A stretch of DNA of 64,000 bases from Candidatus Cybelea septentrionalis (GTDB lineage Bacteria; Vulcanimicrobiota; Vulcanimicrobiia; Vulcanimicrobiales; Vulcanimicrobiaceae), in assembly GCA_003158175.1 (NCBI GenBank), contig PMHJ01000023.1:40902-104901 (forward strand), given 5' to 3'. A program made the position numbers and the translations under genes. Shown piece by piece: positions 17,487 to 26,151 of the stretch. Below the pieces are notes generated by a model. The model made no database searches. It was given only the letters and a program-made list of their open reading frames with translations, and was not told the origin of the DNA. Position 1 is the stretch's first letter; every line of letters starts with the position of its first letter.

Positions 17487-18550
17487 TGGCGTTTCCTTGC
17501 GTAGGTCTGGTTGAAATGTGCGTGAAGTTCGGGACGATCGCGTAGCGTCTGCAGGGCGATGTGTGCGTGATCTTTCGTGTAGCCGTTGCCGATGATCATC
17601 GTGACGTCTCGGCCGATGCCTTCGGCACCCAGCGCGGCGGCCGTGAACGACGTCGACATCGAAAAGAAATAGACGGTTCCACCGTTGCGGGCGCAGAGAA
17701 TCGAGCACAGCTCCGTTCCCGGAACGTTTACGCAGTTGATGACGAGGTCCGCAAGCTGCGGCGCGGCCGACTCGAATTCGCGGCTCGACGCGACGGCGTC
17801 TCGCGCGTCGGTGACGATGAGGTCGTCGGCGAATGCCTCGCGCGCCAAGAGCCGCGCACCCGCAGTATCTGCGCTGGGAACGATGCCGATGACGCGACCG
17901 CCCTCTCCAACGCAGGCCTTGGCTTGCGCGCACGCCAGCAAACCGCTCTTGCCGTCCGCGCCGATGACGAGCACCGTTTGTCCGGCCGAGCAAAGTCGCC
18001 GGACCTGCGCGGGTGCTCCGGCGACGTCCAGCACGCAGAGTGCGACCTCTTCGTCGAAGTCCTCCGGCAAGCGAGTCCAGAGCCCGCTTTGAAAGAGAAT
18101 TGCTTTGCCGCGGATCCAAATTCGGGCGGTCGCGACGTCCACACCGGTGACCGCGTCGATCTGCAGCGGTGTCAGCGTCAGCGAAACCAGCGATGCGATC
18201 CGATCGCCCACGCGTAGATCGATGGCATCGCGCAGGGCTTCGCCGATTTGCAAAACGCGGCCCACGAACATCCCACCGCTGCCCGTGACGGGATTATGCT
18301 GCTTGCCGCGCGTGCGAACGTTCGCGCGAACGTGGTCGCCGATGCGGCTCGCATCGAAGTCGCACGCCTGCGCGATTTGCTTGAACGAAGCCGAGTCGAT
18401 GTTGAGCACGTCGACGTCGCACAGAATTTCGTTCTCATATGCCGCCGGCGTGTTGTCGAGCCTCCAAGCGTCTTGGGGCATCGCCCCAGCCGGCTCGAGC
18501 ACGCGATGAATCCCCAGCGAATGAGCGCGTGCGGTTGACGCAGCGTTCAT
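17483..18550 (-). CDS. kdd: L-erythro-3,5-diaminohexanoate dehydrogenase
   Basis: 355 residues. The sequence matches the 3,5-diaminohexanoate dehydrogenase family along its length: GIHRVLEPAGAMPQDAWRLDN at the start, LNIDSASF, NPVTGSGGMFVGRV, LVSLTLTPLQID, LDVAGAPAQVRRL, NCVNVPGTE, YFFSMSTSFTAAALGAEG and MIIGNGYTKDHA. It oxidatively deaminates (3S,5S)-3,5-diaminohexanoate with NAD(P) in the lysine fermentation pathway. The glycine-rich nucleotide site reads VLVIGADGKSGLLA. It overlaps lrp by 4 nt upstream and kamA by 4 nt downstream, so all three are translated as a unit. Confidence 0.9.
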   Translation of the reverse strand: MNAASTARAHSLGIHRVLEPAGAMPQDAWRLDNTPAAYENEILCDVDVLNIDSASFKQIAQACDFDASRIGDHVRANVRTRGKQHNPVTGSGGMFVGRVLQIGEALRDAIDLRVGDRIASLVSLTLTPLQIDAVTGVDVATARIWIRGKAILFQSGLWTRLPEDFDEEVALCVLDVAGAPAQVRRLCSAGQTVLVIGADGKSGLLACAQAKACVGEGGRVIGIVPSADTAGARLLAREAFADDLIVTDARDAVASSREFESAAPQLADLVINCVNVPGTELCSILCARNGGTVYFFSMSTSFTAAALGAEGIGRDVTMIIGNGYTKDHAHIALQTLRDRPELHAHFNQTYARKRQ

Positions 18551-19020
18551 CGCATCTGCACCGTTACGCCGCCGCGGTCGAACGGCATCGCGAGAACGAT
18601 CGTGGTCCGCGTGCGGGCCATTCCGGGCGTTGCTTTCAGCCGGGCGAGCAGCTCGTCGAGATGCTGCGTCGAGCGCGTCGCCACCTTACAGACGAAGCTC
18701 TCCTCGCCTGCGACGGAGTGCACTTCGCAGACCTCGGGCATCTCGCTGAGCGTACGCGTGAACTCGTCATAGGCGCAGTCGGGCGAGGTGTAACAGCTAA
18801 TGAAGGCCGTGAGATGGATTCCCAAACGCGCGGGGTCGAGCTTCGCTCCGTAACCTTGAATATAGCCGCGCTGCTCCAGCCGCTTCACGCGGTCGTGGAC
18901 CGCGGGAGGTTTGAGGCCAACGAGGGTTCCGAGCTGGCTGAAGGTCGAACGCGCGTTACGTTGCAACGCGTCGAGAATCCGCAGGTCGAGCTCGTCCAGT
19001 CCTTCAATGTGTGAAATCAT
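18547..19020 (-). CDS. Lrp/AsnC-family transcriptional regulator
   Basis: 157 residues from ATG 19020 (MISHIEGLDELDLRILDAL). The N-terminal winged helix-turn-helix (about 8-62) contains FSQLGTLVGLKPPAVHDRVKRLE; the C-terminal RAM/ligand domain follows (about 70-150) with the family pattern AYDEFTRTLSEMPEVCEVHSVAGEESFVCKV. Lrp/AsnC proteins sense amino acids. Its stop overlaps the kdd start (ATGA), so it most likely controls its own lysine-degradation operon in response to lysine or beta-lysine. A 15-bp AT-centred palindrome lies 22 bp upstream. Its start is 10 bp from the divergent solute-binding protein gene, so the two regulatory regions must overlap. Confidence 0.88.
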   Translation of the reverse strand: MISHIEGLDELDLRILDALQRNARSTFSQLGTLVGLKPPAVHDRVKRLEQRGYIQGYGAKLDPARLGIHLTAFISCYTSPDCAYDEFTRTLSEMPEVCEVHSVAGEESFVCKVATRSTQHLDELLARLKATPGMARTRTTIVLAMPFDRGGVTVQMR

Positions 19021-19030
19021 AGTTGGTAAG

Positions 19031-20692
19031 ATGTCCAAAATTCCGAATAATTTTCGGGGTCCCAAGCATACCACCCGGAATCCGTTCGGCGCAAGGGTTC
19101 CGGCCGCCATAGTTTTGGCGGTAGCGGCGCTCGCCGGCATAGGCGGGTGCGCTCGAACGTCCCAAGCCCCTCGCAGCACCGTTCGCTTCGATTTGGCCGC
19201 GGATCCGCAAAGCCTCAATCCGCTCTTTCTAACCCCCGACGCCGCGTCGGTAGAGGTGCAGGCGGCGCGACTGGCGTTCGAGCCGTTTATCGACCGCGAT
19301 GCGGCTGGGCGGCCGGTACCGGCGCTCCTCGAGGTCGTTCCGGCCCGGACCAACGGCGGAGTCTCAGCGGATGGCCGAACCATCACGTACCGCTTGCGGG
19401 CCGGGGTCAAATGGAGCGATGGGTGGCCGGTTACCTCTGCGGACGTCCTTTTTACGTTGAAGGCAATCCTCGATCCCCGGAATCCGGTTCGTTCGCACGA
19501 GGGCTACGATCTCATCGACCGGGCGTTTGCAGAGGGGCCTCGCCGCGTCGTCTTTCATCTCGAACGGCCCTGGGCGCCGGCGGCGACAACCTACTTCTCG
19601 TACGGCCTTTCACCGCAGTTCGTTCTACCGGCGCACGTCTTGCGAGCGCAGTCCCCGCTGGCGCGCGCGGCTTTCAATGCGGAACCCAGCGTCGGCGACG
19701 GTCCGTACCGGTTTGCGTCGTGGAGGCGCGGCGAAGGGCTGCGCTATGTCGCAAATCCGCGGTACTGGCGCGGCAGGCCCGCGGTCGCAACGCTGGCGAT
19801 TCGAACGATTCCCGACCCGTCGACCAATCTGCTTTTGCTCCAATCGGGCGAGCTCGACTGGAATCTCCTCGCTCCGGCTCAACTGGCCGTCGTGCGCGGC
19901 GATCAGCACCTACGCTTCATCACCGTTCCAACCGCGGTCGTGGCTGGGCTCGCGCTGAATACCGAGCGGCCGCCGCTCGACAATCCCGTGGTGCGGCGCG
20001 CGATTGCGATGTCGATCGATCGCCGAGAAATCTCGCAAAAAATTACGCTAGGAATTTATCCGGTGACCGACATGATCCAGCCGCGGTTTTCGTGGGCTTT
20101 CGATCCAACGGTTCGTGAGCCCGGCTTCGATCCGACGCGTGCCGACGATCTCTTCGACGCGGCAGGCTGGCGTCGCGGCTCGGACGGAATGCGTCGCCAT
20201 AATGGAAATCTCTTACGGCTGGTCTACGTGCAGTTTCCCGAGTCGACGACCGGCGTGCGCGTCGCGACGGCGGTTCAGGCTGCGCTGCGCGAGCGCGGCG
20301 TCGACGTCGCGGTGAAGTCGGTCAGCAACGCGCAACTCTTTCTGCCGCGAACCGGCGTGCTCGCAACCGGCAACTTCGATCTCGCCTACGTGCCGTGGAC
20401 GATGGGCGCCGATCCGGACGACTCCTCGGTTCTGCGCTGCGGAGCGACGTCGAATTACATGCGCTGGTGCGACGGTCGCGTCGACCGGCTCGAAGACGAA
20501 GCGCTCGCACAAACCGATCCGTCGCAACGCAAACGACTCTACCGTGAGATCGCCGCGATCGTCGCGCAACAGGTCCCGATCGTCTACCTCTTCAACGCCG
20601 ACTACGTCTACGCGTATCGCTCTAGGCTGCGCGGATTCCAGCCCAACGCCTTCTTGCCGACGTGGAACACCTACGACTGGCATTTGAAATGA
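19031..20692 (+). CDS. ABC transporter solute-binding lipoprotein, family 5 (peptide/opine type)
   Basis: 553 residues from ATG 19031 (reading MSKIPNNFRGPKHTTRNPFG). A long basic N-region, a hydrophobic core and the lipobox GIGGC (Cys about 40) mark a lipoprotein. The mature domain has the family 5 signatures: DPQSLNPLF near the N-terminus, LRAGVKWSDGWPVTSADVLFTLKAI, and VGDGPYRFASWRRGEG. Family members deliver di- or oligopeptides, nickel or related solutes to ABC permeases. No permease or ATPase gene is adjacent, so it serves a transporter encoded elsewhere. The start is only 10 bp from the divergent lrp start; co-control by that regulator is plausible. Confidence 0.85.
   Translation: MSKIPNNFRGPKHTTRNPFGARVPAAIVLAVAALAGIGGCARTSQAPRSTVRFDLAADPQSLNPLFLTPDAASVEVQAARLAFEPFIDRDAAGRPVPALLEVVPARTNGGVSADGRTITYRLRAGVKWSDGWPVTSADVLFTLKAILDPRNPVRSHEGYDLIDRAFAEGPRRVVFHLERPWAPAATTYFSYGLSPQFVLPAHVLRAQSPLARAAFNAEPSVGDGPYRFASWRRGEGLRYVANPRYWRGRPAVATLAIRTIPDPSTNLLLLQSGELDWNLLAPAQLAVVRGDQHLRFITVPTAVVAGLALNTERPPLDNPVVRRAIAMSIDRREISQKITLGIYPVTDMIQPRFSWAFDPTVREPGFDPTRADDLFDAAGWRRGSDGMRRHNGNLLRLVYVQFPESTTGVRVATAVQAALRERGVDVAVKSVSNAQLFLPRTGVLATGNFDLAYVPWTMGADPDDSSVLRCGATSNYMRWCDGRVDRLEDEALAQTDPSQRKRLYREIAAIVAQQVPIVYLFNADYVYAYRSRLRGFQPNAFLPTWNTYDWHLK
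19043..19057. promoter_or_regulatory. Candidate Lrp-type operator
   Basis: The 15-bp sequence CCGAATAATTTTCGG is a perfect CCGAA/TTCGG inverted repeat around an AT-only 5-bp centre, matching the size and build of Lrp/AsnC binding sites. It lies 22 bp upstream of the lrp start codon and within the first codons of the divergent binding-protein gene. Role is inferred from position and shape. Confidence 0.4.
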
Positions 20693-20768
20693 ACGAAACC
20701 GCCGCCCAATTGACAGGAATGGTGACCTGGCTTAACATTTGAGCCCTAGGCGTTTGAGGAGGGCACGT

Positions 20769-21869
20769 ATGAAAATCGCCGATCTTCGTTGCCACGCTTG
20801 GGCTCTCGCCGCTGTGGTCGCCGGGTGCGCGACCGCGCCGTCGCCGAACCAAGCTGCACCATCGTTGCCGCAGACCACCGCTCGCGACGACTCCGCGTCG
20901 TACGTTTATGTGGGCGAGTGCTGCCATTTTGCTGGCTCCGGCGGAAACGTCACGCTCTACGATTCGGGACTCACCGGGATAGCACGCAGGATTACCAAGG
21001 GGATCACGACTCCTAGTTTTATGACAGTCGACGGCTCCGGACGGCTCTACGTCATCATGGACCAGTTCTATGCGGGCGCCGTCACCGAGTACGATCCCGG
21101 TAGCTCGAGCCCATCGCGCCGTATCGAAAAGGACGACGCGTGGGCCCTGGCAACGGACAGTTCGAATAATCTCTACGTCGCCTCGTGCCCTTCGTGTCAT
21201 GAATATGGATACGGCAATGGTTCCGTGGACGTGTATCAAGCTGGTACGACCATGCTGCTTCGTAGGGTCACCAAGGGCGCCGGCCGTCCGCTGTCGGAGG
21301 CGATCGATACCAACGACAACCTCTACGTTTTGAACGGCACGTATCCTCACCCGGCGGTGACCGTCTACGCGCCGGGATCGAGCACACCGCTACGCAAGCT
21401 CACGCGGGGACTAACGGGTCCAACTTCGGTTGCGCTCGACCCTTCGAACAATCTCTTTGTGATGAACGACTACGGAACCGGGTCGGGGAGCATCGTCGAA
21501 TACGAGTCGGCGTCGGACAAGCTCTTACGAACGATCACCAGCGGGATCTCGAGTCCGCAGGCGATCGCGATCGATAGCTCCGGGACGCTCTACGTTGCGA
21601 ACTCGAACGGCTCCGGCCGCGGTTGGATCTCCGTCTATCCGCCCGGCGCATCCACTCCGAGTTATGAGATCACACGAGAAGTGGATTATCCACTCTCGTT
21701 GACGGTTGACGATCAGGACAATCTCTACGTTGCCAACGTCGGTTATGACAGCCCGATCCGCGATCGCCGGGCCGTCTGCGTCTATGCAGCGAACACCCGC
21801 AAGCCGCTGCGTTGCGTTCGAGCCGAGCGGCGTTTCGATTTGCCGACGTGGTTGGCGACGGGCCCGTGA
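20769..21869 (+). CDS. Beta-propeller (NHL-like) lipoprotein
   Basis: 366 residues from ATG 20769, preceded by a strong GAGGAGGG Shine-Dalgarno (about 20757-20764). Signal peptide with lipobox VVAGC (about residue 19). The mature protein is made of repeated units of about 45 residues with the pattern (A)xDSSxNLYVAS, IDTNDNLYVLN, LDPSNNLFVMN, IDSSGTLYVAN and VDDQDNLYVAN, typical of NHL/six-blade propellers. Each unit is followed by a Y-PG(S/A)S-TP strand. It probably sits on the outside of a membrane, and its ligand is unknown. It converges on pntB (7-nt gap). Confidence 0.75.
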   Translation: MKIADLRCHAWALAAVVAGCATAPSPNQAAPSLPQTTARDDSASYVYVGECCHFAGSGGNVTLYDSGLTGIARRITKGITTPSFMTVDGSGRLYVIMDQFYAGAVTEYDPGSSSPSRRIEKDDAWALATDSSNNLYVASCPSCHEYGYGNGSVDVYQAGTTMLLRRVTKGAGRPLSEAIDTNDNLYVLNGTYPHPAVTVYAPGSSTPLRKLTRGLTGPTSVALDPSNNLFVMNDYGTGSGSIVEYESASDKLLRTITSGISSPQAIAIDSSGTLYVANSNGSGRGWISVYPPGASTPSYEITREVDYPLSLTVDDQDNLYVANVGYDSPIRDRRAVCVYAANTRKPLRCVRAERRFDLPTWLATGP

Positions 21870-21876
21870 GCTCTTC

Positions 21877-23268
21877 TTACAGCGCCTTGACCGCGGCGGT
21901 CAGCGCGTCGACGGAGGCCTTGGCGTCTCCGAAGAGCATGGACGTATTGGGAAGCTCGTAGAGCGGGTTCTCGATTCCGGCGAAGCCGGAACGCATGGAG
22001 CGCTTCAGCACGACGACGTTGTTAGCCTTATCGACGTCGAGAATTGGCATCCCGTAGATCGGAGAGCTCGTTACGGATCGGGCCGCGGGATTCGTGACGT
22101 CGTTGGCGCCGATCACGAGTGCGACGTCGGCGGTGGGAAACTCGGAGTTGACGTCCTCCATATCGAGCAGCTGATTGTACGGCACGTTGGCTTCGGCCAA
22201 CAGGACGTTCATATGTCCCGGCATGCGCCCCGCTACCGGATGAATCGCGTACAGGACTTTGACGCCGCGTTTCTCGAGCTGATCGGCGAGCGCTTTGACA
22301 CTGTGTTGCGCTTGTGCGACCGCCATCCCGTATCCCGGCACGAAGATGACTTTGGAAGCGTAGGCGAGCATGACGGCGACATCGTCGGCGCTCGTCGCTC
22401 GGATTTGCTGCGGGCCGCCGCTGCCCGCGGCGGGCTCCGTTCCGCCTGCCGAGCCAAATGCGCCGAAGAGCACGTTGGTCAGCGGCCGGTTCATCGCGCG
22501 GCTCATCGCGACCGTCAAGATCGTGCCGCTGGCGCCGACGAGCGCGCCGCAAATGATCAGCAGCGTCGAGTTGATTTCGAAACCTGTAATCGCGACGGCC
22601 ACACCGGTGAAAGAGTTGAGCAGCGAGATGACCACCGGCATATCGGCACCGCCGATCGGCAGGGTGAAGAGCACGCCGAGCAGCAGGGCCGCGAGCAGAA
22701 GCATCGGATAGGCCCAGTCGGGCAGCGTTCCTAGCGTCGCCACGAACCAGCCTCCCAGGCATAGGATCGCGATCAGCACGATGCTGTTGACTATTTGCTG
22801 CCCCGGATAGGTGATGGGACGGCCCGTCATGACTTCCTGCAGTTTAAGAAACGCGATAATCGAACCGGCGAAGCTGATCGCACCTATGATTGCGGAGAGC
22901 ACGAGTGACACGGCAACGATTGCATCCAAGTTTGCAACCGGAGCTCCGGTGAAGTATTTGACCGTCGAAATTAAGGCCGCGGCGCCGCCGCCCGCGCCAT
23001 TGTAGAGCGCGACCATCTGCGGCATCGCGGTCATCTTCACTTTGATCGCGGCGTAAACTCCGACCAATCCACCGATCGCAATGCCGGCGGCCACGGAGGG
23101 CCAGCCGGCGCCTCCGGTTTGAATGATAATGCCGACGAGCGCGATCGCCATTCCGCCCATTGCGAGCCGATTGCCGCGCCGCGCCGTTGCCGGTGAGTTT
23201 AGTTCGTGTAGACCGTAGATGAAGAGTGCGATGGCAACGAGATCGGCGTAGTCGACGGCAACGCTCAT
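21877..23268 (-). CDS. pntB: NAD(P) transhydrogenase subunit beta
   Basis: 463 residues, normal for PntB. The N-terminal half has about nine membrane helices; the C-terminal half (from about 285) is the soluble NADP-binding domain III with VIFVPGYGMAVAQAQHSV, MPGHMNVLLAEANVPY, VALVIGANDVTNPAA and VVVLKRSMRSGFAGIEN. Together with PntA it couples hydride transfer between NADH and NADP+ to proton entry across the inner membrane, supplying NADPH. Its ATG overlaps the stop of pntAB by 4 nt, so the three subunits are translationally linked. Confidence 0.95.
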   Translation of the reverse strand: MSVAVDYADLVAIALFIYGLHELNSPATARRGNRLAMGGMAIALVGIIIQTGGAGWPSVAAGIAIGGLVGVYAAIKVKMTAMPQMVALYNGAGGGAAALISTVKYFTGAPVANLDAIVAVSLVLSAIIGAISFAGSIIAFLKLQEVMTGRPITYPGQQIVNSIVLIAILCLGGWFVATLGTLPDWAYPMLLLAALLLGVLFTLPIGGADMPVVISLLNSFTGVAVAITGFEINSTLLIICGALVGASGTILTVAMSRAMNRPLTNVLFGAFGSAGGTEPAAGSGGPQQIRATSADDVAVMLAYASKVIFVPGYGMAVAQAQHSVKALADQLEKRGVKVLYAIHPVAGRMPGHMNVLLAEANVPYNQLLDMEDVNSEFPTADVALVIGANDVTNPAARSVTSSPIYGMPILDVDKANNVVVLKRSMRSGFAGIENPLYELPNTSMLFGDAKASVDALTAAVKAL

Positions 23269-23540
23269 TTACCATCCCCCTTGCGCCGGAACATTTGCAG
23301 CATTCGCTCGGTTACGGCGAAGCCGCCGAAGACGTTGATCGCTCCGAGCGTTACCGCCGCGACCGAAAGCGTTGTGAGCAGTGGACCGTGCGTTACGCCG
23401 GCCAGCGCTGCAACGATCACGATCGCTCCTGCAAGTACGATTCCGTGGATCGCGTTGGTGGCCGACATCAAGGGCGTGTGCAGCGTCGTCGGCACCTTGG
23501 AGATCACTTCGAATCCCACGAAGACCGCGAGCAGAAGCAC
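23265..23540 (-). CDS. pntAB: NAD(P) transhydrogenase subunit alpha, membrane part
   Basis: The clear part is 91 residues from a GTG at 23540: three membrane helices with the family strings VFVGFEVISKVPTTLHTPLMSATNAIHGI and INVFGGFAVTERML. Homologues have about twelve more residues before this point, and the frame upstream (CTG at 23576, reading LNELASLVGPLT) encodes a matching extension. There the CTG overlaps the pntAA stop TGA as CTGA, so a CTG start at 23576 is likely. It forms the membrane half of PntA as in the three-subunit enzyme of Rhodospirillum. Confidence 0.88.
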   Translation of the reverse strand: MLLLAVFVGFEVISKVPTTLHTPLMSATNAIHGIVLAGAIVIVAALAGVTHGPLLTTLSVAAVTLGAINVFGGFAVTERMLQMFRRKGDGK

Positions 23541-23572
23541 GGTAAGAGGGCCGACCAGGCTTGCGAGTTCGT

Positions 23573-24694
23573 TCAGGATTGGCCTCCTCCAAGCAAGACG
23601 CTGCCGTCGCGCGCAATCACCGCGCCTTTGGCAACGTCATCGTTCATGTCGATTTCCAGGAGAGCGTCTTTGATCCACGGCGCGAGGAGGGCGTGGACGT
23701 TGCGCGAGTAGAGCCGGCTCGCATCGGCCGGCATCGTGCTCGGCAAGTTCGTCGTGCCGACGATCGTAACGCCGTTGGGCGTCGTGACGATTTGATCGGC
23801 GACGGTCAGCTCGCAGTTGCCGCCGGCCTCGGCGGCGATATCGACGATGACGCTTCCCGGTTTCATTGCGGCGACCGCCGCCGACGTGATAAGGATCGGC
23901 GCTTTGCGGCCCGGAACGAGCGCCGTCGTTATGACGACGTCGTTGGCGCCGATCTGCTCGGCCATCCATTTGCGCTGGCGCTCTTGTTCTTCCGCCGAGA
24001 GCTCCTTGGCGTAACCGCCGGCGGTCTGCGCGTCGACGCCGAGATCGAACTCGAGAAAGTGCGCGCCGAGCGACATGACTTGTTCTTTGACGACTGCGCG
24101 CACGTCGTACCCGCTTACGACTGCGCCAAGACGGCGCGCGGTAGCGATTGCTTGCAGTCCGGCGACGCCGGCCCCCAACACCAGCAGCGTTGCCGGTCGA
24201 ATCGTTCCGGCGGCCGTCGTGAGCATGGGAAAGAACTTCGGCAGCGTGGTGGCCGCGAGCAGCACGGCCTTATAGCCGGCGATGTTGCTCTGGGAGGAGA
24301 GCGCGTCCATCGATTGCGCGCGCGTGATCCGCGGAATCATCTCCATTGCCAGGGCCGTGAGTTTCGCAGCCGCGAGACGCTGCGTAAACGCCGGATCGCC
24401 GAGAGGATTGAGAAAGCCCACGACGACGCTGCCTTCGCGCAGGTTCGCGAGCGCGTCATCGCTCGGGCGGCCGACGGTAACCAGGACGTCCGCCGCTGCG
24501 GCCAAAGACCGCTCATCCTCTGCTAAAGTGGCTCCGGCGGCAACGTAGAGTTCGTCGGGAAATGCGGCGGCGTCGCCGGCTCCGCGCTGCACGCTAACGC
24601 CCACACCCGATTTAGCGAATCGCGAGACCGTTTCGGGCACGAGCGCCACCCTGCGCTCCTTTATCGCAGCCTCGCGAGGAACGGCAATAATCAT
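23573..24694 (-). CDS. pntAA: NAD(P) transhydrogenase subunit alpha, soluble part
   Basis: 373 residues from ATG 24694 with GAGGACC upstream; an earlier in-frame ATG at 24721 adds only nine residues. The NAD(H)-binding domain I is complete: IAVPREAAIKERRVALVPETV at the start, AMEMIPRITRAQSMDALSSQS, the nucleotide-fold VLGAGVAGLQAIATARRLGAVVSGYDVR, and VDIAAEAGGNCE near the end. It lacks the membrane segment, which is encoded separately by the next gene. First gene of the pnt operon; 58-nt gap to the FAH-family gene upstream on the same strand. Confidence 0.95.
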   Translation of the reverse strand: MIIAVPREAAIKERRVALVPETVSRFAKSGVGVSVQRGAGDAAAFPDELYVAAGATLAEDERSLAAAADVLVTVGRPSDDALANLREGSVVVGFLNPLGDPAFTQRLAAAKLTALAMEMIPRITRAQSMDALSSQSNIAGYKAVLLAATTLPKFFPMLTTAAGTIRPATLLVLGAGVAGLQAIATARRLGAVVSGYDVRAVVKEQVMSLGAHFLEFDLGVDAQTAGGYAKELSAEEQERQRKWMAEQIGANDVVITTALVPGRKAPILITSAAVAAMKPGSVIVDIAAEAGGNCELTVADQIVTTPNGVTIVGTTNLPSTMPADASRLYSRNVHALLAPWIKDALLEIDMNDDVAKGAVIARDGSVLLGGGQS

Positions 24695-24752
24695 TGGTCG
24701 GGTCCTCTCATACGGCCCCAAAGCGACGGCGCCCTTCGCACGCCCGGCGCGA

Positions 24753-25601
24753 TTATGCGATGGTCACCGTATTTTGGAGATGTCCGATCTTCTCGATCCA
24801 GACCTCGAGGACGTCGCCGTCGGCAAGAAACTCGGGCGGAGTACGCGCGAAGCCGACTCCTTGCGGGGTGCCCGTCGCGATGACGTCACCTGGGAGCAGC
24901 GTCATTCCCTTCGAAAGCTCGGCGATCACGCGCGCGACGGGAAAAATCATCTCGCCCGTATTGCTGCTCTGCTTTTCCACGCCGTTGCGATGAAAGGTTA
25001 TCGCGAGCGCTTGAGGGTCGCCCACTTCGTCGGGAGTGACGATCCACGGCCCGATCGGACAGGTCGAATCCAGACTCTTGCCCTTGAACCATTGACCGTG
25101 CTCGCGCTGCAGGTCGCGGGCGGTGACGTCGTTGAGCGCCGTGTAGCCGAATACGACGTGGAGCGCCTCGTCTTCCGGAACGTTCTTGCACTCGGCCCCG
25201 ATGACGACGGCGAGCTCGGCTTCAAAATCGTACTCTTGCGAAACGCGCGCTTCAAGGCACAAGCCGGCTCCGGGAGCTGCGATCGCCGTGGGAGCTTTGG
25301 TGAAAAAAGTCGGAACGCTGGGGAGCTTCAACTCGCGCCCGGCGACTCTCGCACCTTCTCTTGCGTGTTCGAGATAGTTGCGCCCCACGCAAAAAACGTT
25401 GCGCGACGGGCGAATCGGCGCATCGAACGTAACGCTCTTGCGCTCGACGAGCTCGTCGGCGGTATGCCAGGCGACGCGCTCATGCGGTGCGAGCTCCAGG
25501 TAATCGCGAAGCGTCGGTGTGGCGATTGCGCGGATGAGGTCGCCCTCGAGGACGCCCGGACGAAACCGGCCGTCGCTCGACCGGTACGTCAGAAACTTCA
25601 A
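24753..25601 (-). CDS. Fumarylacetoacetate hydrolase-family protein
   Basis: 282 residues from a TTG at 25601; this TTG overlaps the stop of the upstream gene (TTGA), and the reading before it is Arg/Pro-rich overlap and is discarded. The C-terminal FAH fold (about 70-280) contains FCVGRNYLEHAREG, the metal-binding EYDFEAELAVVIG (two Glu), FGYTALNDVTARDLQ, WFKGKSLDSTCPIGPWIV and GDVIATGTPQGVG. Relatives cleave or isomerise acylpyruvates and homoprotocatechuate pathway intermediates, or act as oxaloacetate decarboxylase or acylpyruvase; the substrate here cannot be assigned. Last gene of a three-gene minus-strand operon. Confidence 0.88.
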   Translation of the reverse strand: MKFLTYRSSDGRFRPGVLEGDLIRAIATPTLRDYLELAPHERVAWHTADELVERKSVTFDAPIRPSRNVFCVGRNYLEHAREGARVAGRELKLPSVPTFFTKAPTAIAAPGAGLCLEARVSQEYDFEAELAVVIGAECKNVPEDEALHVVFGYTALNDVTARDLQREHGQWFKGKSLDSTCPIGPWIVTPDEVGDPQALAITFHRNGVEKQSSNTGEMIFPVARVIAELSKGMTLLPGDVIATGTPQGVGFARTPPEFLADGDVLEVWIEKIGHLQNTVTIA

Positions 25602-26137
25602 GCCGGTGGCAGCGTGATCTGCGGGCTCGGCGGGCTCGGCTTGGGGCTCGGCGTCCCACCGCGTATCTGGTTCAGAGAGGGCAGCTTCGCGTTCTGCTCT
25701 TCCTCTCGCTGTCGGTCTGCAGCCGCTTGTTTTCTGACCTGCTCGATCATGACGTTGGCAGCGCCTTCGTCGTCGCCCCAATTACCGCCGGCGGAGACCA
25801 AAGTGATGCTCCTCGTGACTCCGTGCGACTTGGGATCGTAGTCGTACGAAACGCGGTAGAGACCGACCTGGGCGGTGCCGTTGGGCCGGCGAATCCACAT
25901 CTGTAAGGCGTTGCCGAACGTTTGAATATTAAACGATTGGACCTTGCAAGTCTTGGTCGATTTAATTCTTACGACCTGGCCTTTTTTGTTGACCTCGACA
26001 ATGGCTTCCGTGTGCAAGGGAACCGTGGGAAGCGTGTAATGCGGAGCAACTGGTGCGGTTGCAGCGGCACACGGGACGGCGGCGCCGCTTAGGATAGCCG
26101 CGAGCGCTAAAGCGCTCCAGCTTAACGATTTCATCAT
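25598..26137 (-). CDS. Secreted hypothetical protein with Pro-rich tail
   Basis: 179 residues from ATG 26137 (or the next ATG, 26134). The frame continues far upstream, but that part overlaps the zinc-ribbon gene and is Arg-rich, so it is rejected. A signal peptide (about 1-26, ending PCAAATA) precedes a small beta-rich domain (HYTLPTVPLHTEAIVEVNKKGQ onward) and a charged helix (EQVRKQAAADRQREEEQNAK). The tail is a Pro/Ser-rich segment. Family not recognised. It starts 14 nt after the zinc-ribbon stop, and its own stop overlaps the FAH start, so the three form an operon of unclear logic. Confidence 0.6.
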   Translation of the reverse strand: MMKSLSWSALALAAILSGAAVPCAAATAPVAPHYTLPTVPLHTEAIVEVNKKGQVVRIKSTKTCKVQSFNIQTFGNALQMWIRRPNGTAQVGLYRVSYDYDPKSHGVTRSITLVSAGGNWGDDEGAANVMIEQVRKQAAADRQREEEQNAKLPSLNQIRGGTPSPKPSPPSPQITLPPA

Positions 26138-26151
26138 TGAGGGTTGGCGCA

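Noticed and set aside
17487..18119. N-terminal extension of lysine 2,3-aminomutase by about 211 residues
   Set aside because: It overlaps kdd in another frame, is Arg-rich, and the proper ATG at 17486 overlaps the kdd stop as ATGA.
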